A stretch of DNA of 64,000 nt from Lunularia cruciata. Lineage: Eukaryota > Streptophyta > Marchantiopsida > Lunulariales > Lunulariaceae. The notes under the pieces are model-generated. The model was not told the origin of the DNA. It was given only the letters and a program-made list of their open reading frames with translations, and made no database searches. The stretch is taken from the NCBI GenBank assembly GCA_948567375.1, contig OX419759.1, forward strand, positions 54,960,593 through 55,024,592, given 5' to 3'. Numbering within the stretch: position 1 is the first letter of the stretch; the number at the start of each line of letters is the position of its first letter. The translations under genes were made by a program, and so were the position numbers. Positions 36,231 through 48,140 of this stretch are shown piece after piece.

Positions 36231-38549
36231 TAGTTGGTGATGTCCTCATCGCCAAAGAAGCTTCAAATTCCTTGATGGCCATCTGTTCATTTTGGAGGTG
36301 AGAAAGAGGTTCCCATGTGGCATCATGAAGGGGATACCCTTTCCAAAGGACCTTGTACTCCATATGTTGACGATGGCCTCGTTGAATATGGCGACGCGCA
36401 AGGATACGATCAACTTTGTACTCCTCATGATCATTGATAGGGACAGGAAGAGGGGGAGGTTGGACTCGAGAGGAAAAGGAAGAGGGGTTAGGAACAAAGG
36501 GTTTCAACTTGGAAACATGAAAGATAGGATGGATACGCATGTGATAAAGCAAGGCAAGTCGATAAGCAATAGGAGAGACAATGTGGGTGATATCAAAGGG
36601 TCCTATCCAATTAGGGGCAAGTTTACAAACTTGGGTATTAAGTGAGAGAGGGAGGTTACTAGAGGATAGCATGACTTTATCACCAATTACAAAGGTGAGA
36701 TCACGACGATGGTGGTCTGCATATTGTTTGTTAGCAACAAGGAGGTGAGACTTGGTTTGTTGGAGAGATTGGGATATAGTGGTCAAGAATGTGGAGGTAT
36801 GAGGAACCTAAGAGGGAGGGGGAGCAAGAAGAGAATCTAGGACAAGCGGATCTTGGCCAAAATTGAGAAAGAAGGGAGAAAATCCGGTGCTTCCCTATAT
36901 GGAATTGTTGTAGGCAAATTCTATAGCTACAAGATATTCATCCCAGTTGGTATGGTGGACATTGACAAAGGCCCGCAACATATCCTCCAATGTACGATTT
37001 TTGCTTTTGGTTTTGTCCATCAGTTTGAGGATGATAGGCCATGGACAAAGCAAGCTTGGTGTCGAGTATCTAGAAGAGTGCTTGCCAAAACTTCCCAATA
37101 AATTGAGGATCACAGTCGGAGATGAGTACACGTGGCATCCCATGATGCTTGAAGACATTGTCGAAGTAGATTTGCACTAAGGTTGGAGCATCCACGGTAT
37201 CATAGGTTGGTGCCAAGTGGATTTGCTTACTAAGCTTATCCACAAACACCACGATTGCGGTGTGTCCTTGTTGTGTCTTTGGCAAGGATGTGATGAGATC
37301 CAAGCTCACATGCTCCCAGCAAGCGGATGGAATGGTGAGTGGTTGAAGGAGTCCACTCGGCTCCTGGTTGCTGGCCTTGTTACGTTGGCAACTCTCACAT
37401 GATCAAACAAAGTCTTGAACATCTCGTGTCATGTTGGGCCACCACTATTGGTGTTGGAGGGTGCCCAAGGTCTTGTCCACTCCCATGTGACCAGCGATTG
37501 GTAAATCATGGGCTTCTTGAAGGCACACAAGTCTAAGATCACCTTTGGCTGGAACATAGATCTGGTCTGCATGGAATAAAAGGCCTTCCTTGAAGGAGAA
37601 GGTGTTGTTGCATGTTGTTAGACGACCGTGTACCATTTGGGAGAAGGGATCTCGTTGTAGAGCTGATTGAAACTCATTATGAACCTTAGGGTCAATAAAC
37701 ACAGTTGTAATTGCCGCCGTGATGAGAAGAAGTGCCTTCAAATCAGGTCGTCATGATAGAGCATCAGGGATGACATGGAACTGACCTGGTTTGTACTCAA
37801 GTTTGATTTCAAACAATTGGAGTTGCTCTTCCCATCGATGATGCAGACTCTTCATGTGCTCCAAGTGTAAGGTCTGCAACAATGGCTTGTGATCAATTCG
37901 CATGATCACTTGTTTCCCCAAGAGATAATGCCTCCATACCTTGGTGGCATATACCATTGCAACTTGTTCTCAATCTCAAGCAGAGTAATTTCTTTCAGCT
38001 ATATTTAGTTGGCGAGACACAAAGGCAATAGGATGTAGTCCATTTGGAAATTCTTGTTGCAACACAACTCCAATTGCAAAGTTAGAAGCATCAAAATCAA
38101 CCACACAAGGTAGTCGAGGATCATATGGTTGAAGAATGGGTCTTGAAGACACCATATGCTTTAATTTCTGGAATGCTTCTTCATGCTTGGTGTTCCACTA
38201 GAAGCTCGAGTTCTTCCCCAAGAGGTCAGTCAATGGTGCAGCCACGTGAGCATAATAGTGGATGAACCGTCGGTAAAAACTGGCCAATCCATTGAATGCT
38301 CATACTTCTGTAGCATCCTTTGGGGTAGGCCAATCAGTAATGGCCCTGATCTTCTCTTCTTCCATCTTGATCCCCTCTGATGAGATCTTATGACCCAAGA
38401 AGGTAACCTCCTTCTGCCAAAAAGCACACTTTGACTTCTTGCAATAAAATTTCCACTACCGTAGTCGTCTTAGGACTTCTCGCACATGATTCATGTGTTC
38501 TGCCTCTGTCCTACTATAGATTAAGATATCATATAAGAACACCACCACA

Positions 38550-38553
38550 GACC
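38550..38553. repeat. Target-site duplication GACC (left) of solo A-type LTR
   Basis: Matches GACC at 39246-39249; 4 bp, as in element C. Confidence 0.78.
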
Positions 38554-39245
38554 TGTAACACCTATTTGTGCATGTGTGTGGTATTGTGATATTTAGCTTG
38601 GTATTACAAGTACTTAAGAGATATTATTTATATAGAGATAAAGGATGGTTCTATATTAGTCATGGTTAGCTAAAGTTAGTCATAGCTAAGATAGAGGGGA
38701 CCTTAATTTAGAGGAAGTAGAAAAGATGAGCACCACTATTTTGGATTTTAGTGTGTTGACTTGGTATTATTCCTAGGTGTTTGGTTTTGAGGAAAGAGTT
38801 GAGAACTCTTGGGCCCGCAAACCTTTTTGTTTTGGATTCTTCTTTAGTCCAAGGATAGCCCATGTGAAGGAATCCTTGACTTAGTGGTTGGGTCAAGATA
38901 AGATCACATGCTTAGGGGAATATGCCCATGTGAATGGATATTCCTTTTTGCTTTTTGACTTTACTTGACTTTTAGTCTAGTAACTTGAGTTACTACGGTA
39001 ATTAGTAACTTTGGTACGTAACTATTTCACCACTATATAAACAAGGGGTGAGGAGGTACTCATCATCCTTTCATTTGCAACTATCTCTCTCTCAGTGAGT
39101 TCTCTAGTGAGCAATGTCTTGAGTCTTGGAGTGTTAGCCTTGGAGGAGTATGATGGAGTTGGGGTTCCTTGCCTTCTTAGTCCATGGTGCGCTACCATAA
39201 TAGCCATCAGAGGTTCATCTTGAGTGAGAGACAGGCCGGCTCACA
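38554..39245 (+). repeat. Solo A-family LTR inside element D
   Basis: 692 bp starting TGTAACACCT and ending GGCCGGCTCACA, with perfect GACC duplications on both sides and no internal sequence. It is a full-length solo LTR left by LTR-LTR recombination, in antisense orientation to its host element. It contains CTATATAAAC near 39033 as the likely TATA box. Confidence 0.95.
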
Positions 39246-40499
39246 GACCGATCCAATAGTCCCTCCAACACCCGATGCATCTGATCCATGAAGACTGCTG
39301 GAGCATTAGTGAGTCCGAAAGGTAGAACTCTCCACTCAAAATGTCCATACCTTGTGCGAAAAATAGTCTTTTGCACGTCCTTGCCTTCAATAAGAATTTG
39401 CCAATAGCCGCTATGAAGATCCAGCTTGGAAAAGTAGCGTGCTCCACTTAGTTGATCAAGCAGGTCACCAATCCGAGGCAAGGGATATGCATTCTTCATG
39501 GTTTGCTTATTGAGTCCATGGTAATCAATACAAAAACAAAGTCCTCCATCCTTCTTTGGAACAAATAGTACCGGTGCTCCCCAAGGAGAGGTACTATGTT
39601 GTATGAAATCCTTCTCCAACAACTCTGTAAGTGTTGTTCTCAACTCCTCCAACTCCTTTGGTGAGAGCCGATAGATTAGTCTACTCACTGGAGTACTTCC
39701 TGGCAATAACTTGATCTTGAAGGGCATACCTTGATTGGAGGGTAATCCCTTTGGCAGATCATCCAGAAACACATCTGCAAACTTTTGAACTATCCGATCA
39801 ACCATTGCTTGATGCGACACTTGGCCCTCCTCAGATTATTCTTCTGCAATCGGCTTGATCCACACCGTGAATACGGACTTATCTTCCTTCAAAGCTTGCT
39901 CTATGGCTGCTTCATTAACAAACTTCCCTTCTAGGGACTCATCTCTCTTCCAAGCTTGCTCCATGGTTGCCTTCTTGGCAAACTTCCCATCTTGGGACTC
40001 ATCTCCCTTCCAGATTCGCTCTATGGCTACCTTCTTGACAAACTTCCCATCTTGGGACTGACTATTCTTAGGTGTCTTACTCAGAGATGCCACACAACCT
40101 AATTGGAAATTCATACCTTGGTGTTGTACTTGAATTTGGTATCGGGTCCAATCAAATTGAACCTTATGACATTCAAGCCAAGGTAGACCCAGAATGATAT
40201 CATAGTGTAGAGGTGCCACTACAAACCTCATACACTCCAAATACTCCTTCCCAATCTTGAAGGTAACAGGATGCAAGGTGCGGAATGAAGAACCCTTTCT
40301 ACCATCCTCCATCATCAAACTACTTCCAATCATTGGCTTGATAGGAATACCCAATTCCTTTGCTACTTGCATAGACATGCAATTCTTTGAACTTCCAACC
40401 AAAATTCTACAACCCCGATTAGATATCATACCTTGTAAGTGAAGCAGACTTGCATAGGTCGAGCCTTCAATCCCATTAGAACTAATCAAGCTCCCAATA

Positions 40500-41420
40500 G
40501 GCGGCTCAAAATCTCCTACTGGGATTCCTCATTTCCTTGATCATTCCGCTCCACAACCTCCACTTGGGCAACTTGTCGAGGTCGTCCATTCTTGAGTGGA
40601 CATTCAGCAATCCAATGCCCCAACTGGCGACAATAAAAACAACCTCCATTTTGTTGTAATCTTTCTCTATCTGCTGTGCCAAGTGGTCTTTGTTGGATAG
40701 CATCAATCTCCATTGGTATTGGTTCTTCCACTCATGGTTCTGGTAGGCTTTGTGTAGGTCAAGGTTGAGACCAAGTTGTCGCAACCAAGGAATCAAAACG
40801 CTCAACCAATTGCATGGCTTCTTCTACATTCTATGGCTCCCACATGGTCACCCCCAATTTGGTTTGTGACTTCAATCCTTGCACAAATTGATTTAGAACT
40901 TCACCTTCTTGGATATCTGGAATTTGCATGATGATATTTTGAAATTGTGTGATGTAGCTTCTCACTGAGCCAATCTGCCTCAACTCTGCCAATTTATCTC
41001 GTGCGGCTCAGGTGGCATTTATAGTCTAAAATTGACCAAGTATTGCATCCTTGAATTCTGCCCATGTCTAAATTGGTGTAAGAATTTGTCATTCAGCTCT
41101 TTCTACTTGGAATCACCACCAAAGTTTTGCCACGCCATCTAATTGGCTAGAAGCCAAGAGAATTTGTTTCCGCTCGTCTTGAAGATTGGTGGCTTCAAAG
41201 TAACGTTCGCAGTCAAACACAAAATTCTCCATTGTCCTTGGAAGATTCTTGCCTTCAAACACCTTGGGTTTCAGAAATCGAATGCGATCTTCTCCATCTC
41301 GAATTGGCGCTATGTCTATCTGTTCTCATCGTTGCTTGTCTCGTTCATCCAACAATCGAGTAAGATGCTCGATTTGTTGTTGCATTGCAAGGATAACATC
41401 CGGTATTGCCGCCATTGCTA
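40500..41420 (-). pseudogene. Element D gag (broken)
   Basis: Knuckle CFYCRQLGHWIAEC at about 40595-40640. Upstream is a gag core with an FDCERYFEAT-like segment (clear in E and F) and, at the N-terminus, an AIPDVILAMQQQIEHL coil. Confidence 0.8.
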
Positions 41421-41448
41421 CTACTCTATTCCACTACTCTTAATTTAT

Positions 41449-41664
41449 CTAATTGATTAACACATAGATACAACACGTCCACCGTTCTCCATAAGTTACA
41501 ACTGGAAGTATCAAGGGTTCCTCTAACACGGTGATCATATGTAGAAAATCCTGCCCAAAGCGCGAGGTGATGAATTGTGTGAAACAATGCTTTGGTAATA
41601 TCTGGACATGAAAGTCCCAATGGTTTGGCGGAAGTGGATTTGGTGGTCCATAAATTCCATCCAT
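41449..41664 (-). CDS. Leader frame of element D (71 codons)
   Basis: The Met codon lies eight bases after the primer site. It starts MDGIYGPPNP, then DFHVQIL, RFGQDF, the motif PLILPV, and ends YVLIN before the stop, with gag starting shortly after. The copies in E and F show the same translation in places. Pattern and spacing match B and C leader frames. Unrecognised; a stable leader frame is inferred from conservation. Confidence 0.62.
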   Translation of the reverse strand: MDGIYGPPNPLPPNHWDFHVQILPKHCFTQFITSRFGQDFLHMITVLEEPLILPVVTYGERWTCCIYVLIN

Positions 41665-41671
41665 CCCATTC

Positions 41672-41686
41672 CTGCTCTGATACCAA
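41672..41686 (-). other. Primer-binding site, tRNA-iMet (element D)
   Basis: The minus strand reads TTGGTATCAGAGCAG directly after the LTR: the standard initiator-Met site of plant elements. Confidence 0.93.
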
Positions 41687-42095
41687 TGTAAAAGACCGAA
41701 ACCGAGGAGAGAAATAGGAGAATGGAACCTCACATTGGGACACTTGAATGAGGAAAAACTCTGAATGCCTAGCATGAGCTTTGGCCTTGGTGTTTATAGG
41801 TAGCATACAAGACCCTTGAAGCTTCTCAAGAAGCTTCCTTGAGCCGCTTTCTTGGAGTGCAAGCCAAGTTAACTAGGAAGCTTCTCAAGAAGCTTTCTAG
41901 AAGAAGCCGCCTACTTGGCATGCAAGCTAAGCTAGTTAGAAGTTTCTAGAAGCTACCTACTTAGGGTGCAAGTTAACTAGTTGGGAAGCTTCCCAAGAAG
42001 CTTCTTAGATGCTTCTAGAATATTCTAGGCTATTTTGTCGTATTATCTACTTCATAAGCTCGACTAACTTCATCGCTAAACTCCATATTGTTACA
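41687..42095 (-). repeat. 5' LTR of element D (409 bp)
   Basis: TG...CA ends, about 4-5% different from 35794-36216. The heat-shock-element cluster is at 41818-42029 and the TATA-like box (TATAAACA on the element strand) near 41793-41800. Confidence 0.93.
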
Positions 42096-42211
42096 CACTC
42101 CCTTTGACTTCCCACCAAGACTTCCAGTGGAGTTCAAGAGTTTTGAGCTCTCCTTTGGGACAAGAGGATTTTTCTAGTTTTTCCATATCAAACACCTTAA
42201 TACATGCAATA
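42096..42211 (+). pseudogene. Non-LTR-type reverse transcriptase remnant, part 2 (spacer between D and E)
   Basis: A 116-bp piece between the D and E insertions. Its forward reading (LPVEFKSFELSFG-like) corresponds to the section after the RT catalytic core in this family. Flanking target duplications of D and E show it was contiguous with 35788 and 48449 before the insertions. Confidence 0.5.
42207..42211. repeat. Target-site duplication of element E (left copy, CAATA)
   Basis: Identical to CAATA at 48449-48453. Confidence 0.85.
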
Positions 42212-42635
42212 TATAACAAAATGGAATTTAGCGACAAAGTTAGTGGGGCTAACAAAATAGCAAATAAGACAAATTAGTCTAGAATATTCCAAAAGTATCT
42301 AGGAAGCTTCTTGGGAAGCTTCATGACTAGCTTAGCTTGCACCACAAGTAGGTAGATTCTAGAAGGAAGCTTCTAGAAACTTCTAACTAGCTTAGCTTGC
42401 ATGACAAGTAAACAACTTCTAGAAGAAAGCTTCTTGAGATGTTTCTCAATTAACTTGGCTTGCACTCCAAGAAAGCGGCTGAAGGAAGCTTCTTGAGAAA
42501 CTTCTCAAGAGCCTTGTAGGACCCCTATAAATACAAGAGTATAACTCATGCTAGGCATTTAGAGTTTACCCCCATTCAAGTGTCCCAATGTGATCTCCTT
42601 TTCTCTTATTTTCTCCTTGCTCTTGCTCTTTTACA
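42212..42635 (+). repeat. 5' LTR of element E (424 bp)
   Basis: Aligns with the reverse complement of the D LTRs. GAA/TTC arrays occupy about 42280-42510 and TATAAATA is at 42526-42533, in the same order as in D. Confidence 0.9.
42280..42510 (+). promoter_or_regulatory. Heat-shock-element cluster upstream of TATA in element E 5' LTR
   Basis: Includes CTAGAATATTCC, AAGCTTCTTGGGAAGCTTC, TTCTAGAAGGAAGCTTCTAG and several further GAAGCTTC units, followed by TATAAATA at 42526-42533. The forward orientation and spacing match D, so the array predates the split of the two copies. Confidence 0.7.
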
Positions 42636-42636
42636 T

Positions 42637-42648
42637 TGGTATTAGAGC
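42637..42648 (+). other. Primer-binding site, tRNA-iMet type (element E)
   Basis: TGGTATTAGAGC, one base from the standard, one base after the LTR. Confidence 0.85.
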
Positions 42649-42657
42649 AAGAATGGA

Positions 42658-42873
42658 ATGGATGGCATTTATGGACCACCAAATCCACTTTCACCAAACC
42701 ATTGGGATTTTTGTGTCCAAGTACTACCCAAACATCATTTCACACAATTCATCACCTCACCCTTTGGGTAGGATTTTTTGCATATGATCATCTTGTTTAA
42801 AGAACCCTTGATACTTCCAATTGTAGCTTATGGAGAACATGTGGATGTGCTACATCAATGTGTTAATAAATTA
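42658..42873 (+). pseudogene. Leader frame of element E, decayed
   Basis: Same start (MDGIYGPPNP) relative to the primer site as in D and the same motif region (PLILPI). No longer a single open frame. Confidence 0.6.
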
Positions 42874-42909
42874 GTGTAAATTGGGAGTAATGCAATAAAA
42901 TAGTAGCCA

Positions 42910-43820
42910 TGGTGGCAATACCAGATGTTATTATTGCTATGCAACAACAAATTGAGCACCTTATTTGATTGTTATATGAACGAGACCAGCAACAACAAGA
43001 ACACATAGAGAGAGCACCAGTTCGAGATGGAGAAGATCAAATCCGATTTCCAAAATCCAAGGTGTTTGAAGGCAATAATATTTTGTGCATAGTGGTCAAT
43101 TTTGTATTTGATTGTGAACGTTACTTTGAAACTACCAATCTTCTAGATGAAAAAAAGTAGATTCTCTTGGCTTCTAGCCAATTTGATGGTGTGGCAAAAC
43201 TTTGGTGGCAATCCCAAGTGGAACGAGCTGAACAAAAGATTGTTGTACCAATCTTGACATGGGAAAAATTCAAAGGTGAAATACTTAGTCAATTTCAAAC
43301 TATAAATGCCACTCGAGCTGCACGAGATAAATTGACAAAGGAGATTGGCTCTGTAAGGAGTTACATCATGCAATTTCACAATATCATTATGCAGATTCCA
43401 AATATACAAGAAGGTGAAGTTCTGGATTGATTTGTGAGGGGCTTGAAGTCACAAATTAAATTGGAGATGACCATGCAAGAACCACAAAATGTGGAAGAAT
43501 CCATGCAATTGGTTGAGCACTTTGATTCCTTGGTTGTGACAACTTGGTCTTGACCTCGACCTACACAAAGCCTACTAGTACACTATGCACAGGTGGAGGA
43601 ACCGGCACCAATGGAGATTGATGCTATCCAATGGAGATCACTTGGTACAACGGATAGAGAAAAGTTGCAACAAAATGGTTATTGTTTTTATTGTTGCCAA
43701 GTTGGATATCGTATTACTAAATGTCCACTTAGGAATGTGCAACCTCAATAAGTTGCCCAAATGGAGTTTGTGGAGTAGAATGATCAAGAAAATGAGGAAC
43801 CTCAATAGGAGATTTTGAGA
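42910..43820 (+). pseudogene. Element E gag (broken)
   Basis: Gag core with FDCERYFETTN and KLWWQSQVERAEQ, and the knuckle region CFYCCQVGY-like near 43690, in which a key His has changed. Order as in D. Confidence 0.75.
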
Positions 43821-44271
43821 TGCCTATTGGGAGCTTGATTAGTTCCAACGGGATTGAAGGTTTGACCGATGCAAGTTTGCTTCACTTGCAAGGTATAGTA
43901 TCTAATTGGGGTTGTAGGATTTTGGTTGATTTTGGAAGTTCAAAGAATTGTATGTCAATGCAAGTAGCAAAGGAATTGGGCATCCCTATCAAACTAGTAA
44001 CTTGAAGTAGATTGATGATAGCGGATGGTAGAAAGGGTTTTACATTCCGTACCTTGCATCCTATTACCTGCAAGATTGGGAAGGAGTATTTGAAATGTAT
44101 GAGGTTTGTAGTGGTACCTCTACACTATGATGTCATTCTAGGACTATCTTGGTTTGAACATCATAAAGCTCAATTTGGTTGGACCTGATGATAAATTCAA
44201 GTACAACACCAAGGTAGGAGTTTCTGATTATATTGTCTGGTACCTTTGAGTAAGACACCTAAGAATAGTCA

Positions 44272-44275
44272 GTCT
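44272..44275. repeat. Target-site duplication of second solo A-type LTR (left, GTCT)
   Basis: The element D counterpart has GTCC at this point. Here the left copy is GTCT and the right copy (44982-44985) is GTTC, each one base from GTCC. This is a 4-bp duplication whose two copies have each drifted. Confidence 0.7.
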
Positions 44276-44981
44276 TGTGGACCGGCTTGTCTCTCACTCA
44301 AGGTGAACCTCTGATGGCCATTATGGTAGCACACCATGGACTAAGAAGGCAAGGAACCCCCCAACTCCATCATACTCCTCTAAGGCTAACACTCCAAGAC
44401 TCAAGAGATTGCTCACTAGAGAACTCGGATGAGAGAGATAGTTGCAAATGAAAGGATGATGAGTACCTCCTCACCCCTTGTTTATATACTTGTGAAATAG
44501 TTATGCACCAAAAGTTACTAATTACTGTAGTAACTAAAGTTACTAGACTTTTACTTACTAGACTGAAAGTCAACTAAAGTCAAAAAGTAGAAAGAAATAT
44601 CCATTCATATGGTATATTCCACTAGCATGTGATCTTATCTTGACCCAACAACTAAGTCAAGGATTCCTTCACATGGGCTATCTTTGGACTATAGAAGAAT
44701 CCAAAACAAAAGGCTTGCGGGCCCAAGAGTTATCAACTCTTTCCTCAAAGCCAAACACCTACAAATAATACAAAGTCAACATAGTGGAATCCAAAATAAT
44801 GGTGCTCATCTTTTCCACTTCCTCTAAAGGAAGGTCCTCTCTATCTTAGCTATGACTAAATTTAGCTAATCATGACTAATGTAGAACCATCCTTTATCTC
44901 TTTATAAATAATATCTCTCAAGTTCTTGTAATACCAAACTAAATATCACAATACCACACACATGCACAAATGGGTGTTATA
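44276..44981 (-). repeat. Solo A-family LTR inside element E (706 bp)
   Basis: Starts TGTGGACCGGC and ends GGTGTTATA on the plus strand; full-length member of the A/C LTR family with no internal sequence, antisense to its host. More diverged from C than the 38554 copy. Confidence 0.92.
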
Positions 44982-47900
44982 GTTCCAAGATGGGAAGTTT
45001 GTTGAGAAGGTAGCCATAAAGCAAGCCTTGAAGGGAGATGAGTCCCAAGATGGGAAGTTTGCTAGGTAGGCAATCATGGAACAAGCTTTGAAGAGAGATG
45101 AGTCCCTAAATGGGAAGTTTGTTAGTGAAGCAGCCATAGAGCAAGCTTTGGAGGAAGATAAGTATGTTTTCACGGTGTGGATCAAGCCGGTTGCACAAGG
45201 ACAATCTGAGGAGTGCTAACAGCCTCATCAAGCAATGGTTGATCAGATAGTTTAGGAGTTTGCAGATGTGTTTTTGGATGATCTACCAAAGGGATTACCC
45301 TCCGATTGTGGTATGCCCTTCAAGATTGAGTTATTGCCAAGGAGTACTCTAGTGAGTAGACCAATCTATCGGCTTTCACCAAAGGAGTTGGAAGAGTTGT
45401 GAACAACACTTATGGAGTTGTCGGAGAAGGACTTTATACAACATAGTACCTCTCCTAAGGGAGCACCGGTACTATTTGTTCCAAAGAAGGATATAGGACT
45501 TTACTTTTATATTGGTTACCGTGGGCTCAATAAGCAAATAGTGAAGAATGCATATCCCTTGCCTTGGATCAATGACTTGCTTGATCAATTGAGTGGAGCA
45601 CAATACCTTTCCAAGTTGGATCTTGGTAGTGGATATTGGCAAACCCCTATTGATAGGGGAGATGTGCAAAAGATTTCCTTTTGCACAAGGTATGGGCATT
45701 TCAAGTGGAGAGTTCTACCTTTTGGACTCACTTATGCTCCAACAGTCTTCATGGATTAGATGCATTGGGTGTTGGATGGACTATTGGATTAGTACGTGAT
45801 GGTATTCTTGGATGATAGCTTAATTTATAACAAGACAAAGGCAAAACAAGTGAATCATGTGAGAGAAATCCTACGACAAGTACAATAATGGAAATTTTAC
45901 TACAAGAAGTTGAAGTGTGCCTTTTGGCAGAAGGAAGTTACCTTCTTGGGTCACAAGATCTCATTAGAGGGGATCAAGATGGAAGAGGAGAAAATCAAGG
46001 CCACTACTAATTGGCCTACTCCAAAGGATGCTACAAAAGTATAGGCATTTAATGGATTGGTCAATTTTTATTGATGGTTCATCCACTATTATGCTCATGT
46101 GGTTGCACCATTGACTGACCTCTTGGGGAAGAACTTGAGCTCCCAATGGACCACTAAGCATGAAGAAGCATTCCAAAAGTTGAAGCATATGGTGTCTTCA
46201 AGACCTTTCAACCATATGATCCTAAGCTACCTCATGTGGATGATTTTGATGCTTTTAACTTTGCAATTGAGCAATGTTGCAACAAGAATTCCCAAATGGA
46301 CTACATCCCATTGTCTTTGTGTCTTGCCAACTAAATACAGCTAAAAGAAATTACGTTGCTCAAGATTAAGAAAAAATTGCAATGGTATATGCCACCAAGG
46401 TAATAGAGGCATTATCTCTTGGGGAAACAAGTGATCATGCAAACTAATCACAAACCATTGTTGCAGGCCTTACACTTGCAACACATGACAAGTCAACATC
46501 ATCAATGGGAGGATCAATTCCAATTGTTCAACATGAAACTTGAGTACAAAACAAGTTGGTTCCATGTCATCCTTGATTCTCTATCACAATGACCTGATTT
46601 GAAGTCTCTTCCTCTCATCACGGTGGCAATTACAATGGTGTCAATTGACTCCAAGGTCCAAAATGAGTTTCAATCAGCTCTACAACAAGATCCCTTCTTC
46701 CAAATGGTACATGGTTGTTTGACAGCATGCGGCAAGGAGTACAACACCTTCTCCTCAAGCAAGGCCTTCTATTCCATGAGGACCGGATCTATGTTCTAAC
46801 CAAAGGTGATCTCTAACTTGTGTGCCTTCAAGAAGCCCATGATTTACCAATTGCTAGTCACATGGGTATGGACAAGACCTTGGGTACCCTCCAATACCAA
46901 TGGTGGTGGTCCAACATGGCACAATATATTCAAGAGTTTGTCTAATTGTGTGAGAGTTGCCAATACAACAAGGCCAATAACCAAAAACCGAGTGGACTCC
47001 TTCAACCACTCCCCATTCCATTTACTCATTAGGAACATGTGAGCTTAGATGTCATCACCTCCATGCCCAAGACAAAGCAAGTACATATAGCAATGGTGAT
47101 GTTTGTGGATAAGCTTAGTAAGCGAATCTATTTGGCACCAACGGTTGATACTATGGATGCTCCAACCTTGGCACAAATCTACTTTGACAATGTATTCAAG
47201 CATCATGGGATACCATGTGTACTCATCTCAAATCGTGATCCTTGCTTCATTAGAAAGTATTGGCAAGCACTCTTCCAAATACTTGACACCAAGCTTGCTT
47301 TGTCCATGGCCTATCGTCCTCAAATTGATGGACAAACTGAATGTGAAGATTTCACCTTGGAAGATATGCTTTGTGCCTTTGTCAACATTCACCATACCAA
47401 TTGAGATGAATGTCTTGCAGCTATGGAGTTTGCATACAATAATTCTAAACAAGCAAGCACCAAATTCTCTCCTTTCTTTCTCAATTTTGGCTAAGACCCA
47501 CTTGTTCTATATTCTCTTCTTGCTCCTCCTCCATCTCATGTCCCTCATACTTCCACCCTTCTTGACAACCATCTCCCAATCCCTCCAACAAGCCAAATCT
47601 CATCTCCTTGTTGCTCAAAATTAGCAAAAACAATATGTGGATCACCATCATCATGATCTCAGCTTTCAATTTGATGATAAGGTCATGCTCTCATACAATA
47701 ACCTCCCTCTCCCACTTGATACTTGAGTTCGTAAAATTGCCCCCAATCGGATAGAACCCTTTGATGTCACCCAAATTGTCTCTCCTATTGCTTATTGACT
47801 TGCCTTGCCTTATCATATGTGCATCCATCCTATCTTTCATGTTTCCAAATTGAAACCCTTTATTCCCAACCCTTCTTCTTTTCCTCTTGAGTCCAACCTT

Positions 47901-48124
47901 CCCTCCCTTCTTGTCCATATCAATGGTCATGAGGAGTATGAAGTTGATTGTATCCTTATGCGTCGCCACATTCAATGAGGCCATTGACAACATACGGAGG
48001 ACAAGGTCCTTTGGAAGGGGTATCCCCTTCATGATGCCACATGAGAACCTCTTTCTTGTCTCCAAAATGCACAACTAGCCATCCAAGAGTTTGAAGCTTC
48101 ACTGGGGACAAGGACGTCACCAAC

Positions 48125-48140
48125 TAGCGGTGGGATAATA
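48125..48140 (+). other. Polypurine tract of element E
   Basis: AGCGGTGGGATAATA precedes the 3' LTR and corresponds to the tract in D with some drift. Confidence 0.72.

Larger units (their letters stand above)
36245..40490 (-). pseudogene. Element D pol with chromodomain (broken, split by solo LTR)
   Basis: Protease has wording CRILVGSSKNCMS and DIILGLPWLECHK. RT has [20 protein letters not shown] and [14 protein letters not shown]. Integrase parts include VDKLSKQIHLAPTYDT, the core SDCDPQFIGKFWQ and the C-terminal HPIFHVSKLKPF. The chromodomain reads EYKVDRILARR and YKVLWKGYPLHDATWEPLSHL. The solo LTR at 38554-39245 lies within the RT part. Confidence 0.88.
35794..42095 (-). mobile_element. 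Element D: Ty3/Gypsy chromovirus, broken, hosts a solo LTR
   Basis: A reverse-strand chromovirus of 5.6 kb plus a 692-bp LTR insertion. From right to left: 5' LTR (41687-42095), iMet primer site (41672-41686), leader frame (41449-41664), gag (about 40500-41420, knuckle CFYCRQLGHWIAEC), protease (about 39840-40490), RT (about 39250-39830, continuing below 38550), RNase H (about 37750-38100), integrase (about 36500-37740), chromodomain (about 36245-36440), polypurine tract (36217-36230) and 3' LTR (35794-36216). The LTRs differ by roughly 4-5%. It is broken, with around ten lesions. It inserted into the reverse transcriptase of 35.2 kb. Confidence 0.94.
43830..48110 (+). pseudogene. Element E pol with chromodomain (broken, split by solo LTR)
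   Basis: Protease part has WGCRILVDFGSSKNCMS. RT has YRGLNKQIVKNAYPLP and LSKLDLGSGYWQTP. Integrase has MFVDKLSKRIYLAPT and the DIITSMPKTKQ-like lead. The chromodomain before the 3' LTR reads EEYEVDCIL...VLWKGYPLHDAT. The reading is heavily decayed. The solo LTR sits between the protease part and RT. Confidence 0.85.

Noticed and set aside
36292-36645. Forward frame of 117 codons over the chromodomain of element D
   Set aside because: Antisense shadow; the minus-strand reading has clear integrase and chromodomain motifs.
41143-41460. Forward frame of 105 codons in element D
   Set aside because: Antisense to gag of element D; the same shadow appears in F near 57020.
44996-45170. Repeated GATGGGAAGTTTGTT-type units as a satellite or CRISPR-like array
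   Set aside because: They are the degenerate coding repeats of the protease-RT linker of the D/E/F family, also found at 39890-40060 and 55720-55900.
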